A stretch of DNA of 64,000 bases from Silurus meridionalis (taxonomy: Eukaryota > Chordata > Actinopteri > Siluriformes > Siluridae), in the NCBI RefSeq assembly GCF_014805685.1, contig NC_060891.1, forward strand, positions 3,573,001 to 3,637,000. Direction: 5' to 3'. This document shows positions 15,373 to 26,739 of the stretch, in pieces; within the stretch, counting starts at the first letter, position 1, and each line of letters starts with the position of its first letter. A model generated the notes under the pieces. That model saw only the letters and a list, made by a program, of their open reading frames with translations. It ran no database searches and was not told the DNA's origin. Both the position numbers and the translations under genes were made by a program.

Positions 15373-15635
15373 CTGAGCACGAGTGAGAGTATCCCCACCC
15401 TTCTCTCTGTTCCTCCTCTCCTCTCGCTCCAGCTCAGCTCAGAGGAATGTGCTGCGTTCCACACATCCACTCGTTCGACGGAAGAATGAACAGTTTTCCG
15501 AACGGAGCTGCCGCGTCCCAAACCACGCTGCTGAAATGCATAGTTTCGCTGTGAGATCACTCGACCAGACGCTAAGATAAAACGCACTACCTTAAACGGA
15601 CTCCTAATGCATTTAGCAGAGTGGAGGGGAATGGG

Positions 15636-15680
<45 letters not shown>

Positions 15681-15776
15681 CCCATCATCTCTCCAAAACA
15701 GTGAAAAAGGTTGACAAAGGAATGAAAGGGCAGAAAAAGACAGAAGATGAGTTAAAGACATACCACAGACATTTCC

Positions 15777-15814
<38 letters not shown>

Positions 15815-18603
15815 ATATGTCTATGAAAGCAGAAAGCAGTGTGATCCAAAGCGCCCTAAAGCTTAACCAGAGAATACTATACTAAATAGTATAGTATAAG
15901 ATTACTGTATAATACTAACGCACTATAACAACAAAACACACTACACAATATAATACACCAGGGTTGCAGATATCGATTATTTTAGTAATCGAGTATTCTA
16001 CCGATCAGTCCATCAAATAATCAAGTAATCGGATAAGAAGTACGTTTTCTTTATTTAAAAGTGATACTAAATATACAAGAGAAAATCAAAAAAGTTATTT
16101 GTTTCCTTTTCAGAAAATCTTTATAGCTGAAATTGCAATCTGTGAAATCTAAACCCATTTACTGCATTTCACTGGCATATTACATCAAAATGCAAATACA
16201 AATTAAATTAAAAATAAAATCATAAATAAAAATCAATTTGAAATGACTTTAAAAAAGGTATGGCGTTTTCTTTATGTCCAAGTTTCAAAATGATCCCAAA
16301 CTTTGGAAACATTATGTTCAGTTCCTTGGGCTGAATCTTCCACTCGCTCCTTGCTGTTTCCTCTCCCTTCCTCCATTTTTCATTCTGCAGCGTCTTCTGT
16401 GTTTACCTGTCCAGGGCTCTCATTTATAACCGTGGCTGAAAACCTGCTTATGCCACTTTCCACGCAATGGTTGTGATTTATAAAAAACTAACAGGTGCAC
16501 ACTGTCTCCTGTCAAGTAAGTGAACAATGAGCCCTGCGTATGCACAACACAGAAAAGTGCGCCACATTTATAAATGAGACCCCAGAGCGTTTAGCGGGTG
16601 GTCAATAATAATAGTTCATGAGGAAACACAGTGCTCCGTGTGCTGTTTAATGGACTTATTGAAGCATCGAGGCAAATCATTTCTTTTATGTATTCGAATC
16701 ACTCGAGTTACTCGAGGAATCGTTTCAGCCCTACAATACACACTTCATTACTACACTACAACATTTATACACTATTATCATAATGCAACACACTTCATTA
16801 TTACACACTAAACTACACTAAACTAACTGTGATCATAATACAATCCACCTCATTATAACACACTATAACGATCATACACACTACGCTATACTAACGATGT
16901 GATCACAATACAACATACACTTCATTATAACACACTATAACAATGAAACAAACTACACTATACTAACACTGTAATCATAATACAACACACACACTTCATT
17001 ATAACACACTACAACTGTTATACACACTACACAATACTAACAACATACACTTCATTATAACACATTATAACAATTATACACACTACACTATACTAACAAT
17101 GTGATCACAATACAACATACACTTCATTATAACACACTATAACCATGAAACACACTACACTATACTAATATTGACGTTAATTACACAGTACAACAATAAA
17201 ACACACTACACAATAATACAACTGTGATCATAATACAACACATCCATTCATTTAAACACACTGGTAGTGTGCAATGGTTAAATCGGTGCTCTAAATGAAT
17301 GTGCAGCTTATCGACAACTGGAACCATTATAACACACAACTTTGGTTCAATCACTGTGAGACAGCTATTGAAGACATTTCTGAATGTCCTTACTGAGCTA
17401 CATGTAAATGAATTTGTTGAACTGGAGAAGAAAACAAACAAGAAATAGAACAGAAAATTGGCACCAGCTTTATTATTAGTAGATGAGGCACAAATTCAAA
17501 ACACACCCGCAATCTCGCTGACTACTTTATCTCTGTTTTTAATATCGCATTCTAGATCTGTATATGAAATAATTGAGAAAACGAAGCGTTACTTTTATCT
17601 ATTTGGTTAAACATCAACGCCGACTTTAACTCGCCATTACAGATAAAAACATTTATAAAATAAACCAATAAATAACCATGACATAAGTTGGATAATCAAT
17701 GGCTAGGTGCGAGGCATTACACCGTTTTACACTGTACTACTATGTTACACTATGATTGCTGCAGTATACAACAAACTCCTATAACTGTCCTGTAATATGT
17801 CTTCATGCTCTGTTACAGCACATGATAGTTCCACTACAACATGCTAAAATCTATTTTAACTGTACAGTAGTAAAATATTTCATCAGACCCATCATACACC
17901 AGTAAGGATAATAATTATCATCCGCCAAATGTAAAGGATCAGACAAAATGCTTTCTGAGGTTTGTTTTGCTCTCGAGCTACTCTTGCTAACCAGTGAAAA
18001 AGCTTACAGCTAGAAGTTTTGGATTGTGCTCACATCCTCGCCTATCTTTTTGCTATCACTCAATTTGGTAAAAATTCACCTTTTCTTTTAATATATTTCA
18101 TATATTTCTATGCAACATGGTGAAAACAAAAACTGATGAAAACAAAAAGCACGGAATAGGCAACATCAGCTGCAAACGACAGGACACACACACTTCTGGA
18201 TGTGACTTCGGATTTGTATTGTGTACATAAATACACGAGTCCAGACATCACACGTGGACTTCCTGACACTGCTAAAAACCTGGAGCGTCTGACTCACACA
18301 CTTGATCCTTTTTAGACCGATCCTGCCTCCTGTCTTAAACCTCCTGCCTTGTACCAAGCCTGGACTTCTCTCACAACTCAGATTGCTGTGAATCACACAC
18401 GCTGCCACACTGTTATGTCTGCCGTGTGGAATCAGAGAGGGAGCGCCATTCTAATTTTAGCTCAAGGAAGGAAAAAAAAAAAAAGAACACGCCGATTTGT
18501 GAGGTTTGAGAGTTTGTCTGGCTGCAGGCTTGCGGTTTCTTCCTCTCTTCCTTCCAGCCATGTCTATTTGTGACCTTTGATTTTTGATGCTTGGCCGGAC
18601 TGA

Positions 18604-18642
<39 letters not shown>

Positions 18643-21600
18643 TGTGTGTACTGGATATCAGGATGGACAAGGAGGGAAACACCTGCCACAAGCAGCCACA
18701 TAGGCACCGAGTCACTATTGTTCCCACACACATGATGAGCTCTCAAGCTCTCTCTGTCCGTCCTTTCCTCTCTCTCAATTCTTCTCTCCATCTGTCCGTC
18801 TCTCTCACTCTCTCACACAGCATTTTTGGGTCACAGGAAGTTCGTCACGGCGTGCATTATGCACCGTTCAGCGTTCACCCTGTTCCTATTTTAGCAACCA
18901 AACTTCCAGACAGTGAGGGACTAAAAATAATAAAAGAAAGCCTTTTTATATTTTTTTTTAACAATGCGTCAACATACAAACACGCATACACAGACACACC
19001 GCAATTCATTTTCTAAACCGAATGCACAGTAGTTTTCTATGCAAAACTTTTCACAAGTAGATACATCAGAGTTTTTCAATTACCCGTGTAGACCACATCC
19101 TTTAAACACAAACTGGGTTAGAAAATGCCGACTAAAGAAGAAATACAAAGTGTTATGAATTTGATGTCAAATAGATTACGATGTAACGTAAGAACTGGAA
19201 ATAGACTCACACAATGACAAATGGCTGTGAAGACAGACAGAAAAATCACAGCATAAATAGTCTTATATGTGGTCAGACAAAAAAAAAAAAAATCCATGAA
19301 TTTTCACTATAGAAGGATGATTCTAAGGCCATGTTCACACTAATACATTTTGTTTGAAAACGTATATTTTTGTCTCTGTTTGTCTCTTGAGGTTTTTTAA
19401 AAATGATGTTGTATTTTTAAGTCATTTCTCGATGCCTTTCCTTGGCATTGCCATTAATTTTTCAAAAGCCGGAAAGTAAATGCTCATGGGCAATACAAGT
19501 ACCTAAGCATTTTCAGATGTTTCAGTGTGGAAGAGCAACTTTTGAGAAACGATCCAAAAAGTGTGGACGTACAGCGTTTTTAGACTAAACTGACGTTTTC
19601 GAATTTGTCCGTATTAGTATAGAAATAGCCTTTCATGTTCAATTCATGGTGTCATATTATATTTACAAGGCATTTACTGACAATTAATTTAAAGCTACTC
19701 CATTCAAGTGGTTGTGCCTGAACAATGCCCTTTAATCCAAGGTCAGAATTGTGTGTACCTGAGACACACCCAAATTTCCAAGCCCAAATAGAAAATGTGG
19801 ACTGGAAAAAGAAACTTCTAAGAGCTCAGATTGTCGTTACATCTAATTATACACCGGTTATACTGATGTGTGCGACCTTCCCCGTGAATGCTTGACTCAG
19901 CCCTGAATTGTATTCCACTGCCCTGATATGCTGCACCCGAAATTGTTAGGAAAAACATGAGGTCCAGATAATCTTCTCCGAGGAACCCAACGAAAGCAAG
20001 AGCCATAAAACTGCAAGTTTACTTTGTCTACCTGTGGAAACTTCAGAGGTCTGGTGTTTGTGCAAGGCCGAATGTCACAGTTAGAGTTATGCCTGGAATG
20101 GGAGCCTCAAGTCTGCGGATCTGGGAGCTAAGGGTGCTATTTAAGGAAATACTTGGGCTCCTGAGTATCCCCTAGCTCACCCCCGTGCTTATTCACTTCC
20201 TGTCTGGAAGAAATCATTATTTCCATAGATGAAGTGTGGATTCCTCAACCAAGGAGCCGGGGTTACTGGGGGGAAAAAACTAAAGTAATTGACTATACAG
20301 ATCTGATAGGAATATGCTGGAATATTTCATACAAACGCATCCTTTTCTGGAACCGGAAAAAGCAGGCGTGTCGATCGTCTTGAGGCTGAGCTCATGCTCG
20401 ATCAGCACTTTTTTTTTTTATTTTACCCGGCACACAGTAATGCATTGTGCGCTGCTCTACAAACAACACAGATGTGCCAGATGATTGGCAGCTCAAGCCA
20501 AACTTACAAATGCAACAGTGTGGGGAGAAATGACCTCACATGATGTACAGCCCTTAGGCGCAGAACGCTTTGGCGTACGGATAAAAAGGTAGAGACGTCT
20601 CCAGAGTCGAGCATGCTCAAACAGCTGGGGTAGCTACAGAACCGGTCTGACTGCGTGGGGTAACTGGAAAGTCACAGATCTCTCAGCAAGATGACACCCC
20701 TCACACTCATCATGGTTACATTTCACCTCTCAGACAGTGATGGATAATTCTTCTGTGGTGTAACTGACTTGGCCAAGTATCTTTTTTTTTTGTCAGAGAA
20801 ACGTCAATCATTTTCAGCCTTTTAACTGAGGCGGGAAAAAGCAGGCGAGTCTGGCAATTCCATCTGCTGAGGAGAGGACAGGAAACGCTTCCAGCTTGCC
20901 CAGCCCCCCTCTCTTCCCTCCCAGATGTCAGACACAGGTCGAGACGTGACCGAGAGAAAATCAGGCACTCCTTCTCTCTCCTTCTGTCTCTCTTTCTCAT
21001 ATTCTGAATGTATGTGTGTATAAAATAACTCTAGACTTCTTTATAAACACCCAAAGTTACCTGAAGTCATTCTTTTTATTCCTGAGCCAACAATATATTT
21101 TTTTGTGTCATATAATAAGAAATGATTCAGCTACTGATGTAATCCAATCCAAACCCTAAGGTGTATTATGTGGTATTAAGGGTTAGAAGGTCTTCAAATC
21201 CTCCTATAAAGGAGAAAGAATCTAATCTTTGCATATGTATATATTGTGGACACCAGGCCATAAAACTGGTATGTGCTTTTCAGAATTCAGTCTTTAATAT
21301 ACAATATATTCACTGCTACATTTTTTTAAAAATGTAATCGAATCGCTATTGACATCTTTTGATCGAAAAATTATAATTTGAACCATTGTAACTCAGGGGC
21401 TACCTGTATATACAGTATATATACACACAGTGCGTCAGTGCGAAAATTTTAATATCTTTCAATTGCGGAATCGGAATTCGCGCCATCGTAATTCAGGGAC
21501 TACCTGTATACCTACATATGACAATAATAAGATCTCATGCAATGAACCCCAAAGATTTGCGAGTTTACCTATTCGAATTTTCAGGACTAATAATACAAAT

Positions 21601-24600
21601 TAAGAATATGTAGAATCATAATCATTTAACCTTGGTTTTATTTCTTTTTTCCATTAAGAAAAAAGCCCCTTATTCACCCTGCTATGACATTCCTCTTCCC
21701 CCAGAAGATCTAGTCAATCTTTGCCTCAAGCAGCTACCAGTGAAGCAATAGATTTTTTTTTTTTTGCTAACTTCTCACTTCTGGATGCAAAAATATGCCA
21801 TGACCTGTCAATCAGCAAGATGACTAGTTTACATTTCTGACAGCTATAACTGTGCACAACTGATTCCGAATGTTGAAAAGATGGCTGCGGTTAGACTGCT
21901 TGTTTACAGCACTAATTCCTGCTGGAAAAAGTTTCAGCATACACTAATGTGAAATATAGATAAATGGTGGATCAGGAACTAATATATATCAATAGCTTGA
22001 TGCTGAATCTTTTAGGATTGATTGATGGATTAAATATGTATACATATTTACTATAGAAGTATTGGGACACCTGACTTTTTCAGCCATATGTGGTTTTTCT
22101 CCAAACTGTTAGCACAAAGTAGTATAGGAAAAGTTGTAAGATTAAATTTTTCTCAACTTGAACTAGGAGACACAAATCTGCTAGAGCTTGACAATGCCCC
22201 TGTGTGCAAAGCCAGCTCCATGAAGATATGCTCCATATGGTCTGAAATGGATGATCATGAGTGGCCTGCTATAGAGCTCTGACCTCAACCCTACATACAC
22301 CTATTAAACAATGACAAACACAGTGCTTAGACCAAATCATTGTAGGCAGGTTCTTCATACCATTCTGTCCTGAAGGTCCTATTAGTGCTTGAAGCAACGC
22401 ACTGTGTGCCAAAAGAAAAAAAAACAGTTTGCTTCTGTCTGGCTTAGAAGAAGCACAATTTCTTCCCAGACAGCACAGAAAAATCTATTAGAAGCAACCA
22501 GAGGGGTGGACAGTCATGACAGAGCAAGTGTTTGGGTGTTGGCTTGGAAAAACACTTTATAAAAACTGGTGGATGGAGAAATGTGGGATTCGGCTTCCAA
22601 AACATCTCGACTACTAGTATGAAAACGCTGTTTGTTAACCACTTTAGACCTCACATGCACTTGTGTTGTGTAATGGTCATCACATGGAAAATCTTCAATC
22701 ATCAATTTAAATCCACAATGCTGCAAAATTCTCACATCTGATTGGCTGGCACTGTTTGTAAGCTCCACCTACTAATAAATAGATGATGGTTATTTTACAT
22801 GTATGCATTTATAGAAGAAGTCTCCAGTGCTAATCCTATGTCATGATCTGTATTCTTTCCACCACATTTAGGTCTTCATTTTGTCAACATGTTGTAAGGA
22901 TAATTCTTTATAAACTTCAAATTTGAAATAGAAGAAGCTGCTAAGGGGGTGACTTGTCCTGAGAAGGTTCCACAACATGAAATGTAACTAGAAACAGATA
23001 AAAGTATGCTGTGTCATTTGTATCAAGTCGAGTGAGTCACAAATAAGTCACTATGGAAACCAGAGCATAGTAGAATGAGCCTATTAATTGCCCTATGGAG
23101 GTTGCTACTGTCTGTGGCAGTTATGGAAAATGAATCAACACCCACATCAAATATACAAAAAGAGAGTCTGGAATACTAACCTATGGCTCTACTTACCTAC
23201 CTACTAGAGTCTTGTTCTTCCTCCTGACCTACATCACCTACAGCAATATCAATGATGACGCCAACCATGGACATGAGTCACTTTGTGTACAGACAAAACG
23301 CAGAGACTGAAAAGAAGTGTCAGTAATGACCTTCTCCCCACTGAGACTGAGCATGTCCCATCTGAATGCTATGAAAAGAAATGGATGCTGAAAGTGCAGG
23401 GCAGCACCTGGGCACTAACGCAGTGTGTGTGTATGTTTGTGTCTTTGTTAATGGCATGGCATCCATCTCCCAAATAGGAAACCATGATGGAATATCATCT
23501 CTGGTATAAACAGCACCTTAGAGTAAGCACCGTCTCGACAATCACACACACGCGCACTAGCACACGCACACACACACCTCCTTTGTCACATCCTTATATT
23601 ACAGATGGAATAGACGATTCTGAAATAAAACATTTAAGTAAACACACACTTATAAACATATAGAAATTTAACAATTAGGTATGGCCATTGTTTTTGCGAG
23701 TAGCTAGCTAGCGCTAGTTAGTAAGCTTTATTAATATTTATTTTAAAAAGAAAAGAGATAGCTAGCCAGTTACATATGGTGCCTAAAACGCCTTGTTACT
23801 AAATAAGATTGACTAGCGGCTAATGAACTGAACTGGCTACAGAACAGATGACCGCAAGATCCAGCAGAATCTTATTTTTAAACCTGAAAAAATTACGTTT
23901 CCAATAGTCTCCTAAAAATCCTTTATTTTTTGACTAACGTGACAAAGCCTGAGGAAAAGGAGTGTTTTGGAGTCTCAAACTCTGAACTGTAAGAAAGGTA
24001 GCTAGCTTTTTTCATTTTACAACACGTCCCACGATGAGAGCAGTGGGTTATCGATGACAAAGCTACCACCAGATCCTAAAGAGTTTATTATAAACCTGAA
24101 AGAATTACATTTGCAATAATTGAGTCTCCTGGAGACTCCTTCCATTGCTCAGTCTTTGTCACTTTAGTCAAGAATTAGTCAGTGCTATAGAAACCAGGGC
24201 ATAGTAAAGTAAAGGCATTATTTGTCCTACAGAGCAGCTGTTATGAAAAATGTTATGGAACAATAAACACCTTCTGACCAATCAGCTCTGAAAATTTTGA
24301 AGGGATTCAGTATTATTGCCTTAAAACATAAATTAGGAACAATATTCTTTCTTTATTTCAAATAGTTACATTTCCTCTTTGTAAGACAGGCGAGTTCCCA
24401 GTAGTTATCCCATACTGTATACATTCCTCCTTAATGCTCAAGCGTTTGGCTTGGCCATGAACACGTAAATAATTTGCACAAAGTCTCGGCCGGTGTGCTG
24501 TGTTGTGGGATGCTGAGACAAACAGCGAATGCATTGCATCACTCCGGGTTTCGGAGAACAAGGCTGCTTCTTCACAGACTCGAATAAGTAGGTCATTGTG

Positions 24601-26739
24601 GATTCCTTTCATTAGTACAGTTCCAACCAAAGAGTCGCGCCTTTCTACTCGCACATACAACTGAAAAGTTACCCGGCTGTACTCTTGGGACGACGGATTT
24701 CTGAACAGAAAGTCGTGAGTTCAAACCCGAGCACAGACGAATTGTCAATGCTGGGACCCTGAGCAAGGCCGTTCGCTCTCAAATGCTCAGAAGCAGAAAT
24801 GGCATACACGGACACCTGACTTTTCCAGCCATATGTGGCTCTTTATCAAACTGCTTGTGTCTTCACCCTACATCAGTACATGACTTTACCAATGACCTTG
24901 TGGCTTAGTGAGCAAAAATCTAGTGCAACATCTTCCCAGAAAAGTGGAGGTTCATATAAAAGCAAATGGGGACTAAATATGGAATTGTCAGTTGTTCATA
25001 TAGTGTACGTAGGACTGTACTCAGAGCAGGCGAGTTGAAAAGTTAAGTGGGGAAAGTTATGTGCATTCAGAGATGGGTTGAACACAAGTGTGAATTTATT
25101 TACCTCCGCTTAGCGATCCCAGTGTTTAAAATGATATATTCATGCTAATGGGGTTGCAAGAGTTTTCCTGAATTGGATCGTTTGAGATTTCAAAAGTGTC
25201 CAGACCACTTCCTTTGCTTTTAATCCAAAATGATTGGACCACAAAAAAAAAAAAGCAATTTTTCTTTCTTTCAAATGTCATACATCACATTACAACTGGT
25301 TTAATTTAAGAACACAATCATTACTCCCACCATCATTCTTCAGCAGCGTATAAAACAGCACTTGATCCAGCGCAAACTCATCCTTTACGTACTGACCAAA
25401 AACTAAACTGACCAAAACACATCCATCATGGTAAAACCCGGGACTGCGGGTCACTGGGACATGTAACAAAAGAGTCATGCTTCTCTCCCAAGTGAGTCAG
25501 AGGAAGCTGGCATTAACACTTGCTGACACAGGTAAGCCGGACTAACAAGGCTCGGGTGGGGAGGGGGGTTTCCACATATAAACACATACACATGCTGTAA
25601 TGAGTGATGGACTCAGGAGGATGGATATACACACATGCATGCAAATGCAACAATTTGCAAAACTCTCCAAAGTGACTCCCCCCCCGCACACACATCGAGT
25701 CATGGGGAGGCCGGACATATGCAAAACCACGTTGCAGACGTACACACCCGTCTAGTCAAAACCATCAACGGCTCAATTCGTCCCACTCGTTGCTTGAATA
25801 CAAACAATCCTGGTTCTGACCTTTACACATCTGCTGCTGAGATCAAACTTCGTAATGGAGTTAGAATAATGGTTCAGGGATGAAAATCTACAAAATCATA
25901 GCCCATCACCTGAAGGTGTTTTTGAGTGTTGTTCTACTCCTGACATACGTGCTGACATTAAAATGTGATGCCTTTTAAGCATATAAAGAATCAGGTCATT
26001 AATGATCTTAAAATATACAAAATCATTTCCAAATTGCTGTTGAAGGAGTACTTCATTGGAATGTTCATTCACTGGATACGTATGTTTAATTTTGTGTGTC
26101 TGTCTGTGTGTTTACAGTATGTTTGAGTGCGTTTTCTATATACAGTACAGACAAATTTGTATATCAGCGTACAGTATATTGAGACAACACCGCTGACATA
26201 ACATAAACCCTAAGAAAGCTGATTATGTTGCTAATCTGCTCAAAGACCAGACAGTAGACCAGACACCACTGCACTTTTCTTTTTTTTTTATGATTTGTTT
26301 GCCACGGTTTTTGTTTCCATGGCCACGGTCTCTTCTCTACTAACGCTGTAGAGCACTAAAGAAAACCAAAAAACTTTGTTTGGTTACAACTTCTGCTCAC
26401 CATAATTGGTATTTCGAAGACATTTTGAATGGATCCCCTAAGACACACTTGATCGATCATTTCATACTAATCTCAGCGCTTTATAATAGTAGCAGTGAGA
26501 TGATGCTGGGAAGGTTCAGCTGACAGAAGCATGCCGTACTGACCTGGGTTGTTGGCCTCCACTTCGAGGATGTGCAGCTCGGTGCACTCGGCTAACGAAT
26601 GCTCCAGACAGAGCTGCAGGAACCGAGCCTGGGTCCGACTCACTCGCTTCAACAGTGACAGCAGAGCCACGGTCTGCTCACACTCATTCCAGCCTTTAAA
26701 CCAGCTGGCCAAGACGCCCACCTGGTCACGAAACATCAT
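209..26739 (-). CDS. samd4a: Smaug homolog (SAM-domain mRNA repressor), 8 coding exons, 3' end outside window
   Basis: Exons, 5' to 3' on the minus strand: 26739-26544, 8106-7585, 3853-3593, 3407-3298, 2966-2880, 1757-1523, 660-575, 327-209. All junctions are GT/AG and in phase, giving about 539 codons of a family that is about 718 residues long in human. The start is [10 protein letters not shown], the family's conserved N terminus; an in-frame ATG at 26805 is rejected. The Smaug dimerisation region is in exons 1-2 ([20 protein letters not shown]). Exon 3 carries [13 protein letters not shown] and [18 protein letters not shown]. The SAM domain, which in this family binds CNGG hairpins in mRNA, is in exons 4-5 ([24 protein letters not shown]; residues about 327-392). 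The helical region downstream is in exons 7-8 ([19 protein letters not shown]). The family represses and destabilises mRNAs in cytoplasmic granules. Wording is closer to SAMD4A than SAMD4B ([17 protein letters not shown]). A short CAG/CAA run in exon 2 encodes five Gln. 5' UTR exons and promoter were not located. Confidence 0.95.
664..684 (+). repeat. (AC)10 microsatellite at samd4a exon 7 acceptor
   Basis: On the gene's strand this is (TG)10 running directly into CAG at the acceptor (exon begins at 660), so it stands in for the polypyrimidine tract. Confidence 0.9.
912..1315. mobile_element. Tc1-like MITE copy (AAGTATTGGGACACCT family)
   Basis: It starts with GGTAAAAAGTATTGGGACAC and ends with AGGTGTCCACAAAGT, so the termini are inverted. 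Internal landmarks shared with other copies include AGCTCCAACCTCAACC and CTTTCCAGAAGAGTGGAGG. No transposase reading frame. Lies in samd4a intron 6 (661-1522). Confidence 0.75.
1642..1658 (+). promoter_or_regulatory. CTCF-like motif inside samd4a exon 6
   Basis: The CTCAGTAGGGGGCGCTG block is a close match to the CTCF core (CCACYAGGGGGCGC). It lies in coding sequence for SLQRPLLS. Motif match only. Confidence 0.35.
2398..2746. mobile_element. Tc1-like MITE copy
   Basis: It begins CTATATGGCCAAAAG, includes CACTCTTCTGGGAAGATG, GGAACAGGTTTGGGTCTCCT and AATATTTGCGAAAGAA, and ends AAAAGTGTCCCAATACGTTT. Same family as the copies at 912, 37621 and 41529. Non-coding, in samd4a intron 5. Confidence 0.75.
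4050..4503. mobile_element. hAT-like non-autonomous element with 8-bp target duplication
   Basis: Termini are TAGAGGTAGACC and the inverted GGTCGACCTGTT. Flanks GGTAACAC (4042-4049) and GGTAGCAC (4504-4511) match at 7 of 8 positions, as expected of an 8-bp hAT duplication. It contains the near-palindrome GCGGCCTCTAGAGGC, shared with the copy at 53314. In samd4a intron 2 (3854-7584). No transposase. Confidence 0.7.
4512..6159. other. samd4a intronic stretch without recognised features
   Basis: AT-rich intronic sequence with A-runs near 5480-5510 and a G-rich patch near 4948-4970. No exon, RNA gene or clear element was recognised. Confidence 0.5.
6160..7560 (+). repeat. 24-nt minisatellite (TGATCAGACTCAATGTAAAC unit) next to samd4a exon 2
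   Basis: Tandem 24-nt units of form ACTGATCAGACTCAATGTAA plus ACAC. They are well ordered at about 6400-6930 and degenerate on both sides. Each unit carries the TGATCA palindrome, and at least ten units carry GTAAACA, which fits the forkhead (FOX) core. The array reaches to within about 25 nt of the exon 2 donor at 7584. Open frames across it are repeat artefacts. Confidence 0.9.
8780..9300 (+). repeat. Degenerate minisatellite in samd4a intron 1
   Basis: Diverged units of about 50 nt built from TTAGTTATATAAACACTGCA and CATTAGCTAGTTA. A short retroposon tail (GCTGCTTTGAGACAACGTCC) lies within at 9081-9114. No coding potential. Confidence 0.7.
9300..10480. other. samd4a intron 1 stretch without recognised features
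   Basis: Unique-looking intronic DNA, pyrimidine-rich around 10200-10400. Short open frames here have no recognisable family. Confidence 0.5.
10520..11062 (+). repeat. 36-nt minisatellite (GAGGCGTGGCC-containing) in samd4a intron 1
   Basis: About 15 units of 36 nt built on CAGTCTCAGTGAAGGAGGCG followed by TGGCCTATCA or TGGTCTTTTG. Because 36 is divisible by three, the minus strand stays open for 171 codons as 12-residue repeats (for example [12 protein letters not shown]). This is a repeat artefact rather than a gene. Confidence 0.88.
11145..11282 (+). repeat. Duplicated block, copy 1 (second copy at 13966)
   Basis: The block from AAAGAGGCGTGGCTTCTCTG through CAAAAAGGTGTGATCTGTTT to AAACAATTTGATATT recurs almost unchanged at 13966-14098, about 2.8 kb away. 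It looks like a displaced part of the neighbouring GTGTGGCC-type minisatellite. Confidence 0.8.
11917..12245. mobile_element. MITE, copy 1 of AGGCCATGTCCACACTAATACG family
   Basis: It begins AGGCCATGTCCGAACTAATA followed by CGTTTTGTTTGAGAATGC and contains TTTCAGTGTGGAAGAGCAAC. A better-preserved copy lies at 19328-19625. Non-coding; the right end is disturbed. Confidence 0.6.
12650..13105. repeat. LINE/SINE-like 3' tail fragments
   Basis: Contains CGGTGCCACCCAGATGCGGA, CAGGTTCCTCTCAAAGTTTC and CTCAAAAGGGAACCAATCCT, a block common in teleost retroposon tails. The same block recurs at 27930. Family assignment is from memory. Confidence 0.5.
13966..14098 (+). repeat. Duplicated block, copy 2 (first copy at 11145)
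   Basis: Near-identical to 11145-11282 from AAAGAGGCGTGGCTTCTCTG to AAACAATTTGATATT. Confidence 0.8.
14196..14316. repeat. Inverted microsatellite pair (CA)n ... (TG)n
   Basis: A CA run at 14196-14228 and a TG run at 14280-14316 are complementary across a spacer of about 51 nt, so the block can fold into a hairpin of roughly 16 CA/TG dinucleotides. Confidence 0.85.
14549..14622 (+). repeat. (AC)n microsatellite
   Basis: An almost pure AC run of about 70 nt in samd4a intron 1. Confidence 0.9.
15169..15232 (+). repeat. (GATA)n microsatellite
   Basis: About 15 GATA units. Confidence 0.9.
15331..15370 (+). repeat. (GA)n microsatellite
   Basis: A GA run of about 39 nt just upstream of the CpG-rich patch at 15430. 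Confidence 0.9.
15430..15600 (-). promoter_or_regulatory. CpG-rich island inside samd4a intron 1
   Basis: Between two GA microsatellites lies a short CpG-rich, non-repetitive stretch (CGTTCGACGG, CCGAACGG, GCCGCGTCCC). It could be an internal promoter, an enhancer or a conserved element in the 18.4-kb first coding intron. No coding exon fits it. Confidence 0.25.
15641..15676 (+). repeat. (GA)n microsatellite
   Basis: A GA run of about 36 nt flanking the other side of the CpG-rich patch. Confidence 0.9.
15779..15812 (+). repeat. (TG)n microsatellite
   Basis: TG run of about 34 nt. Confidence 0.9.
15890..17240 (+). repeat. 72-nt satellite interrupted by a hAT-like element
   Basis: Units of about 72 nt built on ATACACTTCATTATAACACA and ACTACACTATACTAAC. 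Units lie on both sides of an inserted element (15959-16733), so the array predates the insertion. Order decays toward 17240. Confidence 0.82.
15959..16733. mobile_element. hAT-like non-autonomous element, 775 bp, with 8-bp target duplication
   Basis: Starts CAGGGTTGCAGATATCGATT and ends CGTTTCAGCCCTA, the inverse of TAGGGCTGAAACG, a typical hAT end. Flanks TAATACAC (15951-15958) and CAATACAC (16734-16741) match at 7 of 8. It carries no transposase. A second inverted-repeat element seems nested at about 16414-16590 (CTCATTTATAA and TTATAAATGAG). Confidence 0.75.
17245..18600. other. samd4a intron 1 stretch without recognised features
   Basis: AT-rich sequence with A-runs near 18473-18484. 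No exon or element was recognised. Confidence 0.5.
18606..18650 (+). repeat. (TG)n microsatellite
   Basis: TG run of about 45 nt with one interruption. Confidence 0.9.
19328..19625. mobile_element. MITE, copy 2 of AGGCCATGTTCACACTAATACA family
   Basis: The left end AGGCCATGTTCACACTAATA is mirrored near the right end by AATTTGTCCGTATTAGTATA. It contains TTTCAGTGTGGAAGAGCAAC as in copy 1 at 11917. Non-coding. Confidence 0.6.
19630..22045. other. samd4a intron 1 stretch, mostly unremarkable
   Basis: No exon was recognised. A short direct repeat (CTCAGGGGCTACCTGTATA near 21393 and TTCAGGGACTACCTGTATA near 21492) suggests an old transposon fragment. The rest looks unique. Confidence 0.45.
22048..22345. 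mobile_element. Tc1-like MITE copy, truncated
   Basis: It begins TAGAAGTATTGGGACACCTG followed by CAGCCATATGTGG and contains TGCAAAGCCAGCTCCATGAA and CTATAGAGCTCTGACCTCAA. The right end is missing. Confidence 0.65.
22350..24800. other. samd4a intron 1 stretch without recognised features
   Basis: Intronic DNA with two loosely similar blocks (near 23930-24000 and 24100-24200) and a short CA patch near 23560. No coding exon was recognised. Confidence 0.45.
24805..24992. mobile_element. Tc1-like MITE fragment
   Basis: Contains GGACACCTGACTTTTCCAGC, ACATCTTCCCAGAAAAGTGG and GGGGACTAAATATGG, landmarks of the same family as the copy at 37621. Confidence 0.6.
25000..26540. other. samd4a intron 1, part next to exon 1
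   Basis: No element or extra exon was recognised between the MITE fragment and the exon 1 donor at 26543. A T-rich run lies near 26280-26290. Confidence 0.45.

Noticed and set aside
15138..15587. 149-codon minus-strand frame
   Set aside because: Half is GATA and GA repeat translation (SLSLSL, IYLSIYL); no family resemblance.
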